From the NCBI GenBank assembly GCA_017550385.1, contig JAFZPJ010000056.1, forward strand, positions 1 through 40,610: a stretch of DNA of 40,610 nucleotides. The letters run 5' to 3'. Below are positions 32,740-40,527 of the stretch, piece after piece. The first letter of the stretch is position 1; every line of letters begins with the position of its first letter. The translations under genes and the position numbers were made by a program. Source of the DNA: Clostridiales bacterium. GTDB taxonomy: Bacteria; Bacillota; Clostridia; Saccharofermentanales; Saccharofermentanaceae. The notes below the pieces were generated by a model that saw nothing but the letters and a program-made list of their open reading frames with translations, did not search any database and had not been told where the DNA came from.

Positions 32740-35361
32740 ATGGATCTGGCCACGATACTGTATACGCTCCTAATAAAGCCGCTTGTTCTGCTGTTTGAGG
32801 TCATATTCGTAATCGCGAACCGCGGGCTTAACAATCCGGGCTTGTGCATTGTGGTGCTGAGCCTCGCGATGAACCTCCTCGTTCTTCCCATCTACCGTAA
32901 GGCCGATGTCATCCAGAAAGAAGAGCGCGATCTCGAAGAGAAGATGAGCGCCACAGTTGCCCACATCAAGAAGGTCTTCAAGGGCGATGAGCGCTTCATG
33001 ATCCTTCAGACATACTACCGTCAGAACAACTACAGTCCGCTCTATACGCTTAAGAGCCTTCTGCCGGTCATACTGCAGATCCCGTTCTTCCTTGCGGCTT
33101 ATACTTTCCTGTCTAATCTCGAAGTTCTCAAGGGACTTGCATTCGGACCTCTGAAGGATCTCGGTGCACCGGACGCTCTTATAACTCTGGGCGCCGTCAG
33201 CATCAACGTGCTTCCCATCCTGATGACTCTCATCAATGTCATATCGGGACTCATCTATACAAAAGGCCTGCCCGTAAAGACGAAGGTGCAGACATTCCTT
33301 ATCGCGGCAGTCTTCCTCGTATTGCTCTACAATTCGCCGTCAGGCCTTGTCTTCTACTGGACCCTGAACAACGTGTTCTCTCTGGTCAAGAATATAGTTG
33401 CGGATAAGGCCGACAGTACTAAGAAGGCAGCAGCCGTCGATACCAAAGAACAGAAGAACATACATACCGTTGCTTTCTTTGCATCTGCTGCTTTCTTGGC
33501 CGTTCTGACGGGACTATATATCCCTTCGGGAGTGCTTCAGGTCTCGACCGAAGAATTCGTCAATACGAGCCAGATATTCTCGCCCAATGACCTTGTGTTC
33601 CAGAGCGCGTTGCTTGCTGCAGGCGTTTTCGTACTGTGGGGAGGCGTGTTCTACCTGATGTCAGGAGGAAGGGTAAGGACATACTTTGCGTATGTGATGC
33701 TCTGCCTGGCGTTTGGCGCTGCAGTGAACTTTTTCGTTTTCGATGCGAAGCTCGGGTTTATGTCCAGCATGCTGCAGTACGACAAGAATCCGGAGTACGA
33801 CCCCGTGGGACTGATAATAAACCTTGCAGTGGTGGCGGTGCTGCCTGCAGGGATCGTCTTTGCCTATAAGAAGGTTCCCAAGATCGTGCAGAGCGTCGTT
33901 CTTGCCGGCGTTCTTGCCGTAGGCGTTCTGTCTGTTAGGAACTGCATCAATATCGACGAAGATTACAGGATTTATCTCAGTTATAACCAGATGCATACAC
34001 TGGTAAACGAAGAAGGATACACAGACATTGTCCCCTGGACGCTGTCGACGGAGGGACAGAACGTGTATGTCCTGGTGCTTGATAAAGAAGTAGGCGCCAT
34101 GCTGCCTTATATCTTCCAGGAGCACCCGGAACTTGCCGAACAGTTTGACGGATTCACCTATTATAGCAATACTCTTACATACGGACCTTATACGAACTTC
34201 GGCATGCCGGCAGTATACGGAGGCTATGAATATACTCCGTCTATGTTCAACGAAAGGTCTGACATGACGATCCCCGAGAAGCATAACGAAGCCTTGAAGG
34301 TAATGCCGGCGCTGTTTGCAGAGAACGGGTACAACGTTACCGTGGTGAATCCGACATACGCGAATTACCAGTGGATCCCCGATACTTCTATCTTTGACGG
34401 CATGGAAGGCATCACGGTCTACAACACGGGCAATTACTTCAATCCGTTCAAAGAGACTTATAACGAGAACTACTTTGCCATGATGACCAGGAACCTCTTC
34501 TGCTACGGTCTGTTCAAGTCGTCTCCGTGGTTGTTCCAGCCGCTGCTGTATGATTTCGGCAGATATAATTCCGTTCTTGATCTGACTGACATAACCCAGC
34601 TGATAGGAGGGACTTCGTACTCCGACGGCTTCCTGTACCCGTTTATGAGCGAGTACTATGCTCTAGGCGCGATGCCGGAACTCACCGAGATCGTGGATGA
34701 TGACAGTTATAATTTCGTTATCTTTACGAACAAGACTCCGCACGATACCATGCTTCTCTTGGAACCATCGATGGAGCCCTGCAGACATGTTGATAATTCC
34801 GCATACGATGAGGATAACTATTGGAGATTCCTGTATAACGGAGTGCAATTCATTGCTGAGGACGGCGAACAGTACGCAGGTTATCAGTCCAATGCCGCGG
34901 CTCTCATCCAGATAGGGAAGTGGCTTGTGTATCTGCAGGAGAACGGAGTCTATGACAATACGAGGATAATCATCGTATCCGATCACGGCAATAATCTCGG
35001 CAATTTTGAAGAGTGGCTGACAGGCGAAGACCTTAATAATCTCGATATCGAGATGTTCTCGCCGATACTGATGTACAAAGACTTCGGTTCTACGGGCGGA
35101 TTCGTAATGTCAGACGAGTTCATGACAAATGCCGATACGCCGTACCTCGCGACTAAAGACATAATCGATAACCCTTGTAATCCTTATACAGGCGTTCCTT
35201 TCAGCACCGATTACAAGAACGGGGATCAGATGGTCATAAGCTCAGACGAGTGGGATATCTTAAAGAATAACGGTTATACGTATCTTCCCGGTAACTGGTA
35301 CAGTGTCTCCAACGGAGATATGACGGATCCCGCCAACTGGACATATCAGGGCGAGTGGTAA
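32740..35361 (+). CDS. YidC/Oxa1 insertase domain fused to extracytoplasmic sulfatase/alkaline-phosphatase-like domain
   Basis: An 873-residue protein. Residues about 1-225 are YidC/Oxa1-like: LCIVVLSLAMNLLVLP, a charged cytoplasmic hairpin (QKEERDLEEKM to YYRQNNYSPLYTLKSLLPVILQIPFFLAAY), and FYWTLNNVFSLVKNI. The groove arginine of YidC aligns with N45. Residues about 240-415 add five or six more helices. Residues about 430-873 resemble the alkaline phosphatase superfamily of LtaS and sulfatases: VLVLDKE (D448), TNFGMPAVYGGYEYTP (candidate nucleophile T485), KTPHDT (H668) and IIIVSDHG (D748, H749). No cleavable signal is needed, as the last helix delivers the domain outside. Ribosome site AAGGAAT is weak and distant. 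Role inferred: envelope polymer modification. Confidence 0.85.
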   Translation: MDLATILYTLLIKPLVLLFEVIFVIANRGLNNPGLCIVVLSLAMNLLVLPIYRKADVIQKEERDLEEKMSATVAHIKKVFKGDERFMILQTYYRQNNYSPLYTLKSLLPVILQIPFFLAAYTFLSNLEVLKGLAFGPLKDLGAPDALITLGAVSINVLPILMTLINVISGLIYTKGLPVKTKVQTFLIAAVFLVLLYNSPSGLVFYWTLNNVFSLVKNIVADKADSTKKAAAVDTKEQKNIHTVAFFASAAFLAVLTGLYIPSGVLQVSTEEFVNTSQIFSPNDLVFQSALLAAGVFVLWGGVFYLMSGGRVRTYFAYVMLCLAFGAAVNFFVFDAKLGFMSSMLQYDKNPEYDPVGLIINLAVVAVLPAGIVFAYKKVPKIVQSVVLAGVLAVGVLSVRNCINIDEDYRIYLSYNQMHTLVNEEGYTDIVPWTLSTEGQNVYVLVLDKEVGAMLPYIFQEHPELAEQFDGFTYYSNTLTYGPYTNFGMPAVYGGYEYTPSMFNERSDMTIPEKHNEALKVMPALFAENGYNVTVVNPTYANYQWIPDTSIFDGMEGITVYNTGNYFNPFKETYNENYFAMMTRNLFCYGLFKSSPWLFQPLLYDFGRYNSVLDLTDITQLIGGTSYSDGFLYPFMSEYYALGAMPELTEIVDDDSYNFVIFTNKTPHDTMLLLEPSMEPCRHVDNSAYDEDNYWRFLYNGVQFIAEDGEQYAGYQSNAAALIQIGKWLVYLQENGVYDNTRIIIVSDHGNNLGNFEEWLTGEDLNNLDIEMFSPILMYKDFGSTGGFVMSDEFMTNADTPYLATKDIIDNPCNPYTGVPFSTDYKNGDQMVISSDEWDILKNNGYTYLPGNWYSVSNGDMTDPANWTYQGEW

Positions 35362-35392
35362 GAACTTTTTCGGATAATTACCAAAATCACTG

Positions 35393-35421
35393 TTGACATA
35401 GTAGCAAAACAATACTATTAT
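35393..35421 (+). promoter_or_regulatory. Strong promoter of the 35478 lipoprotein gene
   Basis: TTGACA (35393-35398) and TATTAT (35416-35421) separated by 17 bp, about 56 bp upstream of the start codon. Confidence 0.8.
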
Positions 35422-35477
35422 ATGCGTATCGAAAGTATTAAGGCGATACTAACTGTGCGTTTTAAAGGAGTATTGAT

Positions 35478-36299
35478 ATGAAAAAGAAGAGTGTACTTGC
35501 GGTAATGATGGTCCTTGTGCTCTGCTTTGCAACTGCAGGATGCTCGATCCTCGGCGTCGGCGGAAAGAAGAAAAAGGATAAGGAGAAGGATATCGACCCG
35601 CCTTCGGATAAGGCGATCATCAAGGCTGTCGAAGCCGAGTATGACGGAGACGGCGACTGGGAGATCACCGACGATGACGAAGATGACGGCGATTATACCT
35701 GGGAACTCGAGTGCGAGGATGGTGCGACTGCAGTCGTAACTTGGAGCGAAGGCGACGATGAGGATGATCTCGATATCGATATCGACGATTCGGGTGTTGT
35801 CATAGAGACAGAACCCGAGCCTACGGATGATGTCGTTCTGCCCGATCCGACGAATGATGATCCTGATCCGGTAGTGACTACTGCAGCTCCTGATGTTCAG
35901 GAAGCTCTGAACGGCTTCGATCAGTATCAGATCAACGATTATTCCCTTGGTGTCAACAGCATCAACTGGAGCGGAGCCATGATCTCGAACGGTATTGCTA
36001 TATATTCGATCGGTGACGTGCTTACTCTGGAATTCAATTGTCCTGATACAAGCGTTGACCTCTATTTACATGTATACGAATATCCTCTGGCTAATGACGA
36101 GGATCCTGATGCGAATCAGAATCCTATAGACATTGAGTATTATTCCGGCTCAGTAGAGCTTTACGGCGATTCAAACGGTGATTATTCAGTGGATTGGAAT
36201 GGTCCGGATGAAGAAACGATGTATATCTTCGTTATAAGTGATGAGACGAATTATCAGCCTGATTACTCATACTTCTACACAGCATGTTTCGCTGATTAA
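35478..36299 (+). CDS. Lipoprotein with acidic linker and C-terminal beta domain
   Basis: A 273-residue lipoprotein: signal MKKKSVLAVMMVLVLC, lipobox TAGC, then a Lys-rich patch (GGKKKKDKEKD). Residues about 45-100 look like a small folded unit (IIKAVEAEYDGDGDWEI to EDGATAVVTW). A Glu/Pro/Asp/Thr-rich linker (about 105-145) leads to a beta-rich C-terminal domain (YSLGVNSINWSGAMI, DVLTLEFNCPDTSVDLYLHVYEY) that may be a carbohydrate-binding-like sandwich. AAAGGAG precedes the ATG; a consensus promoter lies upstream. Not recognised at family level. Confidence 0.87.
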   Translation: MKKKSVLAVMMVLVLCFATAGCSILGVGGKKKKDKEKDIDPPSDKAIIKAVEAEYDGDGDWEITDDDEDDGDYTWELECEDGATAVVTWSEGDDEDDLDIDIDDSGVVIETEPEPTDDVVLPDPTNDDPDPVVTTAAPDVQEALNGFDQYQINDYSLGVNSINWSGAMISNGIAIYSIGDVLTLEFNCPDTSVDLYLHVYEYPLANDEDPDANQNPIDIEYYSGSVELYGDSNGDYSVDWNGPDEETMYIFVISDETNYQPDYSYFYTACFAD

Positions 36300-36333
36300 G
36301 ATAATAACCGGATAGATTAAGACAGTTTGACTT

Positions 36334-36375
36334 AATATCCCCTCTGTTGTATTTTTCATACACAGGGGGGATATT
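36334..36375 (+). promoter_or_regulatory. Long hairpin sequestering the CPBP gene ribosome site
   Basis: AATATCCCCTCTGT (36334-36347) pairs with the 14 bases just before the start codon (36362-36375, one G-U). A bulged U and four more pairs lead to a TTTTC loop. The 3' arm contains GGGGGGAT, the only Shine-Dalgarno for the ATG at 36377. No T-run follows on either strand, so it is not a terminator. It looks like a translational switch or RNA thermometer. Confidence 0.65.
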
Positions 36376-36376
36376 T

Positions 36377-37351
36377 ATGGAAAAGATCTCAACACAGGCA
36401 AAATGGCAGCCATGGAAGGGTGTGATCTTCCAGATCGTTGCTGTGGGAATGCTGCTGTTCCCGGGAAGCCTGATACAGTACTGCCTCGGTCTCTGGGGCG
36501 TCGTGATAACGGAACTCATGTTCCTGGCGCTTGCCATTATATGGACGCTCGCCAAGAAGACACCTCTTAAGGAAGTATTCCCCGTCAAAGTCCCTACGGT
36601 AAGAGACGTAATAGGAACCGTTATGCTCTGGTTCGGCGTCATGCCTCTCAGCATACTGTCCGTGTTGATAATGATGATGCTGATACCTGAAGGCTTCGTC
36701 GATACCGCTTCAGGATTGAATGAGGTCCTGAGCAGCGAGTCGGCTGTCCTGACATTTATCGCTGCCGCCGTATTGCCGCCTGTCTGTGAAGAGGCATTGC
36801 AGAGGGGAGTGGCGTTGTCATACTTCAGGTCTCTGAAGCATGACTGGGTCATAGTACTGATAATCGGAATATTCTTCGGAATACTGCATCTTGATCCCGT
36901 GAGGTTCGGAACTACGGCTATCCTGGGCGCAGCCCTGGCTTATGTCGTGGTCAAGCGCAACAACATGGTCCTGGCGTTTATCATACACTTCATCAACAAT
37001 GCGTACTCGGTAGGCATGTCCCTGATCTCGGACACGACAGAGCAGGTCGAAACCGCGGAAGTCACGGATGCCGTTCAAACGATTACGGACTCGGGTCTCA
37101 TGGTGATCGGTGCTTTCCTGATCATCGGATGCTTAAGCCCCATGCTTATCGCCGGCGCCATCCACCTTCTGAATCCCGGCAAGAAGCTGCATAATTTCAG
37201 GAGATACATAATCGCGGGAGTACTCAGCGGCCTCATGTTCTTCTCCGGCTTGGTCATGTTTGTCGCAACCATGATCGATTCACCCGAGTATCAGGAGATC
37301 TACGAGAGCATTGAAGCCGAACAGATGGAACAGCTGGAGCAGCTGGAATAA
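36377..37351 (+). CDS. CPBP-family intramembrane metalloprotease
   Basis: A 324-residue membrane protein of the CAAX protease/bacteriocin-processing (Abi) family. The motif set is complete: E138-E139-x3-R143 (EEALQRG), H171 (GILHLDP), and H204 with N207/N208 (HFINNA). About eight hydrophobic helices flank it, and the C-terminus ends in repeated Glu/Gln (QMEQLEQLE). The ATG at 36377 is chosen because GGGGGGAT is six bases upstream; a TTG at 36347 is less likely. Members cleave membrane substrates; no bacteriocin gene is adjacent. Translation may be controlled by the hairpin over its ribosome site. Confidence 0.92.
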   Translation: MEKISTQAKWQPWKGVIFQIVAVGMLLFPGSLIQYCLGLWGVVITELMFLALAIIWTLAKKTPLKEVFPVKVPTVRDVIGTVMLWFGVMPLSILSVLIMMMLIPEGFVDTASGLNEVLSSESAVLTFIAAAVLPPVCEEALQRGVALSYFRSLKHDWVIVLIIGIFFGILHLDPVRFGTTAILGAALAYVVVKRNNMVLAFIIHFINNAYSVGMSLISDTTEQVETAEVTDAVQTITDSGLMVIGAFLIIGCLSPMLIAGAIHLLNPGKKLHNFRRYIIAGVLSGLMFFSGLVMFVATMIDSPEYQEIYESIEAEQMEQLEQLE

Positions 37352-37365
37352 ACGGCAATAAAAAA

Positions 37366-37387
37366 GCCCGCGGATAATCACGCGGGC
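37366..37387. terminator. Bidirectional terminator, strongest on the minus strand
   Basis: A 7-bp GC stem GCCCGCG / CGCGGGC with an 8-nt loop. The minus strand continues with TTTTTTATT, ending the prepilin transcript; the plus side is less T-rich. Confidence 0.85.
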
Positions 37388-37454
37388 ATATTCCATTTTC
37401 CGCCGGAGGCGTACGATCGTCTCGATCGATAACTACGATATAACTGTAAGACTA

Positions 37455-37682
37455 TCAGCCGTCGTCTTCCGCTTCGTCATCGAAAGAAGCGCCAAGTACT
37501 TCAGTAGCGACAGAAGAAGCATATTCGTTATGCTCATTGAGGCTGTCTGCAGCAACATTAGCAGAATCAAGGTAAGTTCCTATGCCGAGCATTATGATGC
37601 TCGCGAGGATGATTATTATTGCCATTGTAAGTACCATCTCTACAAGTGTAAAACCCTTGCGTGACTTGCCAAGCTTTGTCAT
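37455..37682 (-). CDS. Orphan type IV prepilin-like protein
   Basis: A 75-residue class III signal protein. The N-terminus TKLGKSRKGFTLVEM is a canonical prepilin peptidase site (cleavage after Gly, E at +5), followed by the hydrophobic helix VLTMAIIIILASIIMLGIG. After it, only about 35 residues remain, ending FDDEAEDDG, which is very short for a pilin. AGGAGG precedes the ATG. There is no pilus ATPase, peptidase or PilC-like gene here, so it must depend on machinery encoded elsewhere (Com, T2S or T4P). Confidence 0.9.
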   Translation of the reverse strand: MTKLGKSRKGFTLVEMVLTMAIIIILASIIMLGIGTYLDSANVAADSLNEHNEYASSVATEVLGASFDDEAEDDG

Positions 37683-38007
37683 GTTCCGTCCCTCCTGATG
37701 AAGAATTTGTTAACTGATAACGGAATAATAACACATAGTTCACAATTGTTCAATATTTTTCTTATAAAATTCACAAATTTGAAGAAAACTCTGAGGCGTT
37801 GGTATTCGGGCGTTTGCGGACTTTTGGCAACGGAAATCCTAAAAATAACCAAAAAATATTTTTAAGAAAATGTTAACAAATAATACAAAAAGGAAAAAAT
37901 GTTAACGAAAAGTAACGACAAAAATGAAGGTCATAAAACGATAAATCCGAGACCTTGAATGCGAGTTATAATGTTTAAGTTATAAATCTCTTATTAAAGG
38001 TGTCATT
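37683..38007. other. 325-bp AT-rich divergent intergenic region
   Basis: Holds the prepilin promoter on the minus side and, on the plus side, an exact TATAAT (37967-37972) without a good -35, then AAAGGTG ahead of larA. Two direct copies of AAAATGTTAAC (37867-37877 and 37896-37906) are 29 bp apart. A GC-richer island at about 37790-37850 with CGTTG/CAACG pairing stands out from its surroundings and is unexplained. Confidence 0.5.
37725..37753 (-). promoter_or_regulatory. Promoter of the prepilin gene
   Basis: On the minus strand TTGAAC (37748-37753) and TATTAT (37725-37730) are 17 bp apart, about 43 bp from the start codon. Confidence 0.65.
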
Positions 38008-39261
38008 ATGATCGTTGAATTTGGTTTCGGAAAAGGCACGCAGAATGTGGATATCCCTGATGAGAACCTTCAGGACATCCTCATGAGCAATCCGCTTGAA
38101 CACGAGAGGACAGGCCCTGATGCTGTCGAATATGCTCTTGATAACCCTATCGGATCAGGCAGGCTCGAGGACATCGTAAAGCCCGGCCAGAAGATCGCGA
38201 TCATTACCAGTGACATCTCCAGGCCCATTCCGAGCTTCGATGTAATCCCTTCGATCCTTAAGAGACTGTTCAAGGCAGGGTGTGCCCCTGAGGACATAAA
38301 GGTCGTTTTCGCGCTGGGTTCGCACAGACATCACACCGAAGACGAGAAGAAGCACCTCGTTGGCGAGTGGGTCTATGAGCAGGTCGAGTGCGTCGACAGT
38401 GAGCCCGAGGACTGCATCCATATGGGAGATACGAGCAGGGGAACGCCTGTTGACATCACGAGGTCCGTCGCAGAAGCAGACTTCAGGATCGGCGTCGGCA
38501 ACATAGAGTTCCATTATTTCGCAGGATATTCGGGAGGAGCCAAGGCTCTCATGCCGGGCGTGTCCACACCCAATGCCATCCAATCCAACCACCGCATGAT
38601 GGTCGATGAGAACGCGTGCGCGGGAAAGCTCGAAGGCAACCCCGTAAGAGCCGATATCGAAGAGTCGGAGACGTTCTGCCACCTGAGCTTCATCGTCAAC
38701 GTAGTTCTCGACGAGCACAAGCACATCGTCTACGGCGTGGCAGGCGACGTTACCGAGGCACACCGCGTCGGGTGCAGGTACTTGGATCAGATGTACAGGA
38801 AGCCCATCAAGCAAAGGGCGGACATCGTCATCGTGTCGCAGGGAGGAGCACCCAAGGATGCCAACCTCTACCAGACACAGAAAGCGCTCGATAACTCCAA
38901 GCATGCCGTGAAGGACGGCGGAACGATCATCCTGATCGGTGCGTGCAACGAGGGCCTCGGAAGCAAGGTCTTCGAAGAGTGGCTCGTCTCCGCACCTACT
39001 GCCGAATCCATGATCACAAGAGTAAACGAACACTTTCAGTTAGGCGGACACAAGGCGGCTGCTATCGCGATGGTACTGCAGCATGCAAAGATCTGCCTGG
39101 TATCCGAGATGGATGACGACTTCGTCAGGAGCATCTTCTTAGAACCCGTGCACAGCGCACAGGAAGCGTTTGACGAAGCAATGGCCCGTTATGGAAAAGA
39201 AGCATCGGTCATCTGCATGCCTTTCGGCGGTGCGACATTACCGATGCCTCCCGAAAACTAA
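38008..39261 (+). CDS. larA: Nickel-pincer lactate racemase family protein LarA
   Basis: A 417-residue LarA homologue. Catalytic and cofactor residues recalled from Lactiplantibacillus LarA can be matched: D69 and R72 (TSDISRP), H106 or H108 (GSHRHH), H169 (EFHYFAGYSGG), K179 (GGAKALMPG, the residue that binds the nickel-pincer nucleotide), H195 (SNHRMM), and K292 in YQTQKALDN. The enzyme interconverts D- and L-2-hydroxyacids in the cytoplasm. The larB, larC and larE maturation genes are not in the window. AAAGGTG precedes the ATG. Since the family includes racemases or epimerases of other hydroxyacids, lactate is likely but not certain. Confidence 0.92.
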   Translation: MIVEFGFGKGTQNVDIPDENLQDILMSNPLEHERTGPDAVEYALDNPIGSGRLEDIVKPGQKIAIITSDISRPIPSFDVIPSILKRLFKAGCAPEDIKVVFALGSHRHHTEDEKKHLVGEWVYEQVECVDSEPEDCIHMGDTSRGTPVDITRSVAEADFRIGVGNIEFHYFAGYSGGAKALMPGVSTPNAIQSNHRMMVDENACAGKLEGNPVRADIEESETFCHLSFIVNVVLDEHKHIVYGVAGDVTEAHRVGCRYLDQMYRKPIKQRADIVIVSQGGAPKDANLYQTQKALDNSKHAVKDGGTIILIGACNEGLGSKVFEEWLVSAPTAESMITRVNEHFQLGGHKAAAIAMVLQHAKICLVSEMDDDFVRSIFLEPVHSAQEAFDEAMARYGKEASVICMPFGGATLPMPPEN

Positions 39262-39279
39262 CCGATCAGAAACTGATAC

Positions 39280-40329
39280 CTACCAGTCCGAATCCCATCC
39301 GCCTCCGCCGAGGTTCCAGCCTCCGCCGTAGTCGTATTCGTAGTCGGAGTCATAGTCGTAATCATAATCGTTGTCGTCGTTGTAGTAGTAATCCCAGTCG
39401 TCATCTTCCCAGCTGTCATCGCCCCATGAGTCGTCGTACTCATAATCGTAGCCGGAATCATACTCATAGGTGTCGTAGTAGGGAACATACTCGTCGAAAT
39501 AGCTGTTGTCGTCTAAGTCGTCGTAGTCGGAATCCTCAAAATAATCATCGTAATTATCATCGAGGTCATCCGGGACCTTAGTCTCTGCCCAGTAACCGTC
39601 TTCATCCAAGCCGTACCACTTATCGTCATCATAGTAATAATAGTCGTCGCCGTATGAATAGTAGCCGTTGTCCGGACCATCCTGCTGTTCGACGTAATAC
39701 GAATCCAACGAATCGAGCAATCCCGGAGGTATTGTCAGGTCACAGGAAGTGAGCGCTGACGCGAGAACGACCGCGAGGAACATGAGCGCTGCGATAGCCG
39801 GAGCAACGGCGTTGCCGTCACGGCCTCCCAGGATGTTGTTGCCGCGGGAATACTTGAACTTCTCCTTGGGCGGGGGAGGTGCGGGCTTACGGTAATCCGT
39901 GAAGGGCACGTCGGGGCGTCCCTTACCGTAGTCTCCGCCGTCAAAGAAGCTGCGGCGGTCCATGACCTGCCTGTGCTCTAAGTATTCGGCCTTCATCTTC
40001 TGATAGATCTCGTTTACGGCATAAGCCTCGTCCGCACCTTCGTAACGGATGATGCGTGTGCCGTCGCTCTTGTTCTTGTACACGACGCAGTTCTGATTGT
40101 CCTTCTTGAAGATGCCGAAAGCCTTGGGCTCCGTGTAATCGATCCCGATGAAGAACCTCATCTTGTCGACCGGGATCTTGTGCTCGGCAATGAAAGCCTG
40201 AAGCTCTTCGATCGTCTTGGGAACCTGGTTGCCCGAACGGAGCATGTGCTTGTTGACAGCGCCGCATTCAGGGCATGTTGCCAAAGTCTCATCAATCGGG
40301 TTGCCGCAATAATCGCATAAAACCTTCAT
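39280..40329 (-). CDS. Zinc-ribbon membrane protein with Asp/Tyr-rich tail
   Basis: A 349-residue protein. The N-terminal zinc ribbon is C5-x2-C8 and C19-x2-C22 (LCDYCGNPID, ATCPECGAVN). A soluble region follows (about 30-150, FFIGIDYTEPKAFGIFKKD, a possible small alpha/beta domain), then a proline-rich linker (KPAPPPPKEK), one hydrophobic helix (about 190-213), and a tail of over 130 residues almost wholly Asp, Tyr, Glu, Gly and Ser, ending GGGWNLGGGGW. The tail would be outside if the ribbon is inside. The ATG at 40329 fits the ribbon and follows GGGGGAT; the frame extends to 40455 without need. Convergent with larA, 18 bp apart. Confidence 0.88.
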   Translation of the reverse strand: MKVLCDYCGNPIDETLATCPECGAVNKHMLRSGNQVPKTIEELQAFIAEHKIPVDKMRFFIGIDYTEPKAFGIFKKDNQNCVVYKNKSDGTRIIRYEGADEAYAVNEIYQKMKAEYLEHRQVMDRRSFFDGGDYGKGRPDVPFTDYRKPAPPPPKEKFKYSRGNNILGGRDGNAVAPAIAALMFLAVVLASALTSCDLTIPPGLLDSLDSYYVEQQDGPDNGYYSYGDDYYYYDDDKWYGLDEDGYWAETKVPDDLDDNYDDYFEDSDYDDLDDNSYFDEYVPYYDTYEYDSGYDYEYDDSWGDDSWEDDDWDYYYNDDNDYDYDYDSDYEYDYGGGWNLGGGGWDSDW

Positions 40330-40368
40330 AATCCTATCCCCCTGTAATCTATCCCTTAAACATTTTTG

Positions 40369-40398
40369 ATTATAGCATACCCGAAGAAAGCTTATCAA
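40369..40398 (-). promoter_or_regulatory. Promoter of the zinc-ribbon membrane protein gene
   Basis: On the minus strand TTGATA (40393-40398) and exact TATAAT (40369-40374) are 18 bp apart, about 40 bp from the start codon. Confidence 0.6.
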
Positions 40399-40438
40399 TG
40401 TAACAGAGCGGTTTGCGTGCACTATTTCGAGTGATTTT

Positions 40439-40470
40439 GTGTTGAAAAAAAGCACCTCAACACTTAAAAT
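40439..40470 (+). promoter_or_regulatory. Promoter with overlapping inverted repeat
   Basis: TTGAAA (40442-40447) and TAAAAT (40465-40470) are 17 bp apart. A 7-bp inverted repeat GTGTTGA (40439-40445) / TCAACAC (40457-40463) with an 11-bp spacer covers the -35 box and spacer and may be an operator for the gene at 40528. Confidence 0.5.
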
Positions 40471-40485
40471 ATCTACGGTGAAATT

Positions 40486-40499
40486 CGACCTTAAGGTCG
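40486..40499 (+). promoter_or_regulatory. 14-bp palindrome in the leader of the 40528 gene
   Basis: CGACCTTAAGGTCG is a perfect palindrome between the probable transcription start and the AAAGGAGA ribosome site. It could be a regulator site; too loop-poor for a stable hairpin. Confidence 0.4.
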
Positions 40500-40527
40500 C
40501 ATTCCTTATTAAGAAAGGAGAAACATA

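Noticed and set aside
38155-39033. 292-codon open frame antisense to larA
   Set aside because: The plus-strand frame carries the full LarA active site; the antisense product shows no motif.
39290-39690. Tandem repeat or microsatellite region
   Set aside because: The repetitive look comes from Asp/Tyr codons of a coding tail; the unit length is irregular and the frame is intact.
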